Source: Marinilactibacillus sp042660675 (lineage in GTDB: Bacteria > Bacillota > Bacilli > Lactobacillales > Carnobacteriaceae_A). Taken from it: a DNA stretch of 64,000 bases. The notes below the pieces were generated by a model that was given only the letters and a program-made list of their open reading frames with translations, ran no database searches and was not told the origin of the DNA. The stretch is from NCBI RefSeq assembly GCF_042660675.1, contig NZ_JBHSUL010000011.1:1-64000 (forward strand). Reading direction: 5' to 3'. Both the position numbers and the translations under genes were made by a program. Shown here in pieces: positions 61,304 through 64,000 of this stretch; within the stretch, counting starts at the first letter, position 1; each line of letters opens with the position of its first letter.

Positions 61304-62032
61304 TTAATTTGTAACGAGTACAAACAGTAGGGCACCAACAACACCACCGATAAATGGTCCAACGATTGGAATCCACGAATAACCCCAGTCAGAAGTTCCC
61401 TTGTTTTCGATTGGAAGAATTTGGTGAGCGATTCTTGGTCCTAAGTCACGCGCTGGGTTGATTGCATATCCAGTCGTTCCTCCTAGAGAGATACCGATTG
61501 AAGCGATCAAGAAACCGACAACAACAGGATTTAAACCATCTGTAAACTCTCCTTGAGTAAAGGCAAGCAATCCGTAAACCAATACAGCTGTTGCAATGGC
61601 TTCAGAAACCAAGTTATACGCACTACGGCGGATAGCAGGACCTGTAGAGAATACAGCTAAAATAGCTTCTTGATCATCTGTAGCTCCAAAGTGTGGCATG
61701 TAATGAATCCATACTAATGTTGCTCCAGCGAAACCTCCTGCTACTTGAGCAATAATATAAGGTACGACCACGCCCCATCCCACATTACCAGTGATTGCCA
61801 TTCCAACCGTTACGGCTGGATTAAGGTGTGCAGGCGATAACCAGCCTACAGAATATACAGCTATTGTTACCGCAAGCCCCCATCCAAGTGTAATCAATAA
61901 CCAACCAGTATCAGTGGATTTTGTTTTTTTCAAAACGTTACCCGCTACAACACCGTCTCCTAAAAGAACAAGGACCATTGTCCCTAAAAATTCTCCAATC
62001 AATTGTTGCCATAAAGTTGTGTCCAAAATCAT
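61304..62032 (-). CDS. glpF: Glycerol facilitator (aquaglyceroporin)
   Basis: A 242-residue MIP channel with six helices and two NPA boxes (HLNPAVT and INPARDLGPR). The Asp after the second NPA-Arg marks a glycerol facilitator rather than a pure water channel. Its position after glpO/glpK supports glycerol uptake. The structured gap of about 200 bp after glpO suggests partial separation from that operon. Confidence 0.94.
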   Translation of the reverse strand: MILDTTLWQQLIGEFLGTMVLVLLGDGVVAGNVLKKTKSTDTGWLLITLGWGLAVTIAVYSVGWLSPAHLNPAVTVGMAITGNVGWGVVVPYIIAQVAGGFAGATLVWIHYMPHFGATDDQEAILAVFSTGPAIRRSAYNLVSEAIATAVLVYGLLAFTQGEFTDGLNPVVVGFLIASIGISLGGTTGYAINPARDLGPRIAHQILPIENKGTSDWGYSWIPIVGPFIGGVVGALLFVLVTN

Positions 62033-62186
62033 TTCCCCTCTCGTTTTTTGAATAATCTATCTGAATAAATGCCTGATTCATTTGAAATAACCCATACACT
62101 TATCTCAAGTAAATATTATGTACTAAATCATACATAGAGTAAAGTGTATTTTTGATTCTGAAACTCTAAAAAATCAATCTAACAAT

Positions 62187-62238
62187 AAGTGAGAAAGGAA
62201 AGATTGTCTCTTCCCTTCCTCCTTTTGTTATCTCACTT
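62187..62238 (-). terminator. Hairpin overlapping the glpO stop
   Basis: The stem AAGTGAGA (62187-62194) with TCTCACTT (62231-62238) has a large interior with a second partial stem. A T-run is seen about 10 nt further on the minus strand, so this is at best a weak terminator. Confidence 0.45.
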
Positions 62239-63899
62239 TATCTAAATTGACTTAAAGTTGTTTCTGATACACGCTGGTCAATTTCTCCAGCACGTTTGTG
62301 TTTTTCTTCATCCGTCCAATTGAACTGCTTAGCAAAATGATCTACTAAAGGCTGCTTCAATTCTTTTATACGAGGAACATCAAACAACAATGTTTCCGTA
62401 CGACGTGATAAAAAGTCCTCTGGTAATAGAGTCATTTCGTATTGAATTGCGTATTCTAACTGAAGTGCATCTTTTAGTGGTAGTTCGCTATCTGTAACTT
62501 GATCTTTCAATCCGTAGACAATTTCTACATTTGTTCCGTACCAATTTACTAAAGCTCTTGCCTCATCTTCTTTCAGTCCGATTTCCATCCCTTTTGATGT
62601 CTGCTGATCTGCATAATCGCTGAAGGACATACCATCTGGTAGATCTCCACCAGATAGACGGATATCCGCTGTATCCACTTGCTTGAATGACTGATTTAAC
62701 TGTTGAAACTCTTTATCAATCGTTTCAAACGTATCGTTTGCCATTCTTCTGTAGTCTGTAAGCTTCCCACCTGCAACGGTTACGAGTCCACCTTCCGAAA
62801 CAAAGACATCGTGTCCTCTTGATATACCTGAAGGATCTGAGTTATCTTCATCTTGTATCAGTGGTCTCAAACCTGCCCAGCTTGATTCTATATCATCTAG
62901 TGTAATATTGGCATCTGGAAAACGGTAGTTCACTGCTTCCAGAAGATAATCAATATCTTCTTGAGTGATATCTGGCTCTTGATACTCCCCTTCAAATGGT
63001 GTATCTGTTGTCCCAAAGTATGTTTTTCCACTACGAGGAACAAAGAACATCATACGGTTGTCGTTCATTCCCGTATCTGCATAAATAGTCCGTCCTACTG
63101 GAAGTCTGCTGTGATCAACAACAAAGTGAACACCTTTTGTCGGGAATAGTTTTTTCTTTGTATCGAATTTAGAATGCTTACGTACTTCATCTGACCACGG
63201 ACCAGCTGCATTAACGACAACAGAAGCGTGAATTTCAAATACTTCTCCATTTAAGGTATCTTCAGCTTTGATTCCAACGATTTTATCTGCATCATCATAA
63301 ATAAAATCAATAGCTTTAACGTAGTTGGTAATCAAAGTTCCTAAGTCATGCGCCTTTTTAATGATTTCGGTCGTTAATCTCGAGTCATCGTTTGTATAGT
63401 CGAGATAGTAGCCTCCACCAAGCAATCCTTCTGTTCTTAGACCTGACTCTTCTTCTATAACCGCTTCTTTTTCGACCATGTAGTGTGCCCATTCATCTTC
63501 CACATGTGCAAGGTAATCGTATAAATGTAATACGACCTCTGCAGAAAATTCGTTGAATGAAGCTCCTGGCTCATCATAGACTGGCATGAGCATATAACTT
63601 GGTTGTACAACATGAGGGACGTTTTTGCCAATAACAGCACGTTCTTGCGCTACGTCTGAGACTAGTTCAACATCGAACTGCTTCAAGTAACGCAGTCCCC
63701 CATGAACCAGCTTCGTTGAGCGACTAGATGTTCCAGCCGCAAAATCCTGCATTTCAACTAGACCCGCTTTCATTTCTCTTGCTCCTGCTTGAAGCGCAAG
63801 TCCAGCACCAGTAATGCCTCCACCAATAATCAATAAATCTAGTTTTGTTTGTTTCAGTTTGTCAATATTATCTTTTCGCGTTTGAGCCGAAAAAGTCAT
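62238..63899 (-). CDS. glpO: Glycerol-3-phosphate oxidase/dehydrogenase
   Basis: A 553-residue FAD enzyme of the GlpO/GlpD family with IGGGITGAGLALQAGAR at the N-terminus and STKLVHGGLRYL. Lactic acid bacterial GlpO (oxygen-using) is about 600 residues with an extra insertion. This protein is near GlpD length, so oxidase versus dehydrogenase is undecided. It converts glycerol-3-phosphate to dihydroxyacetone phosphate. The gene follows glpK by 27 nt with AAGGAAGG before the ATG. Confidence 0.93.
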   Translation of the reverse strand: MTFSAQTRKDNIDKLKQTKLDLLIIGGGITGAGLALQAGAREMKAGLVEMQDFAAGTSSRSTKLVHGGLRYLKQFDVELVSDVAQERAVIGKNVPHVVQPSYMLMPVYDEPGASFNEFSAEVVLHLYDYLAHVEDEWAHYMVEKEAVIEEESGLRTEGLLGGGYYLDYTNDDSRLTTEIIKKAHDLGTLITNYVKAIDFIYDDADKIVGIKAEDTLNGEVFEIHASVVVNAAGPWSDEVRKHSKFDTKKKLFPTKGVHFVVDHSRLPVGRTIYADTGMNDNRMMFFVPRSGKTYFGTTDTPFEGEYQEPDITQEDIDYLLEAVNYRFPDANITLDDIESSWAGLRPLIQDEDNSDPSGISRGHDVFVSEGGLVTVAGGKLTDYRRMANDTFETIDKEFQQLNQSFKQVDTADIRLSGGDLPDGMSFSDYADQQTSKGMEIGLKEDEARALVNWYGTNVEIVYGLKDQVTDSELPLKDALQLEYAIQYEMTLLPEDFLSRRTETLLFDVPRIKELKQPLVDHFAKQFNWTDEEKHKRAGEIDQRVSETTLSQFR

Positions 63900-63926
63900 A
63901 CTGCACTCAGCCCTTCCTTGTATAAG

Positions 63927-64000
63927 TTAATCTTCTTGGTTGATTTTTTTCGGTTTGAATTTAAATGTTTGGGCAGCCGTTACAGCAGCTTGCCAACCCG
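63927..64000 (-). CDS. glpK: Glycerol kinase, C-terminal fragment (gene continues beyond window)
   Basis: The last 23 codons (GWQAAVTAAQTFKFKPKK...) match the C-terminus of GlpK (typical GWxxAVxAAxxFK). Gene order glpK-glpO-glpF is normal in Lactobacillales. Nothing can be said about the part outside the window. Confidence 0.85.
   Translation of the reverse strand, partial: GWQAAVTAAQTFKFKPKKINQED

Overview
The window is AT-rich chromosomal DNA from a low-GC Gram-positive bacterium. The conserved block metG-tatD-rnmV-ksgA-veg-ispE, lipoproteins with LxAC lipoboxes, strong AGGAGG ribosome sites, many TTG starts, a T-box leader, PTS sugar systems, the DhaKLM kinase and a glycerol-3-phosphate oxidase all point to Lactobacillales. 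A member of the Carnobacteriaceae, possibly a marine or alkaliphilic one given the acidic secreted proteins, is my best guess. The species is not provable from this sequence alone.

Layout. 1-3.5 kb: the end of an IS3-type element, then a c-di-GMP pair made of a cellulose-synthase-like glycosyltransferase with two PilZ domains and a GGDEF protein. 3.6-15 kb: a zinc-starvation region. Four predicted Zur operators (core TCGTAATNATTACGA) lie at or just after four promoters. They precede (a) rpsN-cobW-small basic protein-rpmG, (b) a zinc-binding lipoprotein with adcC and adcB, (c) a ZinT lipoprotein, and (d) a divergent Amt-like channel with a flavoprotein carrying a Cys-rich tail, probably followed by a VOC protein. 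A PadR/DUF2812 pair sits inside the region. Module (d) and the zinc transporter separate veg from ispE and flank ispE, which are otherwise neighbours in Bacillus-type genomes.

15-28 kb: housekeeping genes (veg, ksgA, rnmV, tatD, metG), a HAD phosphatase, a GH31 glycosidase, a tyrosine T-box leader in front of a Nudix gene and tyrS, a DUF1002 protein and an NAD(P)-binding protein. 28-34.5 kb: a Fur-type iron-siderophore ABC importer flanked by two ferredoxin/flavodoxin-NADP reductase paralogues. 34.7-49.3 kb: a hexuronide catabolic island with a GntR regulator, an enolase-superfamily sugar-acid dehydratase, a PTS IIBC, kdgK, kdgA, uxaC, an SDR-type fructuronate reductase, uxuA, beta-glucuronidase, a lactose/cellobiose-type PTS (IIC, IIB, IIA) and a PRD activator. 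Together they could import a glucuronide, hydrolyse it and take the uronic acid to pyruvate and glyceraldehyde-3-phosphate.

49.5-64 kb: class III fructose bisphosphatase, an SGNH esterase, a DUF2089 regulator with two paralogous small membrane proteins, a DUF2207 protein, a quinone-reductase-like flavoprotein, dhaKLM, a small kinase, a thioesterase, a dicarboxylate symporter, glpF, glpO/glpD and the 3' end of glpK. The strongest candidate for an undescribed system is the Zur-box-preceded Amt-like/flavoprotein module. Its channel has lost the second pore histidine and the conserved pore serine. The zinc lipoproteins that share a repeated HYHTGD domain come next.
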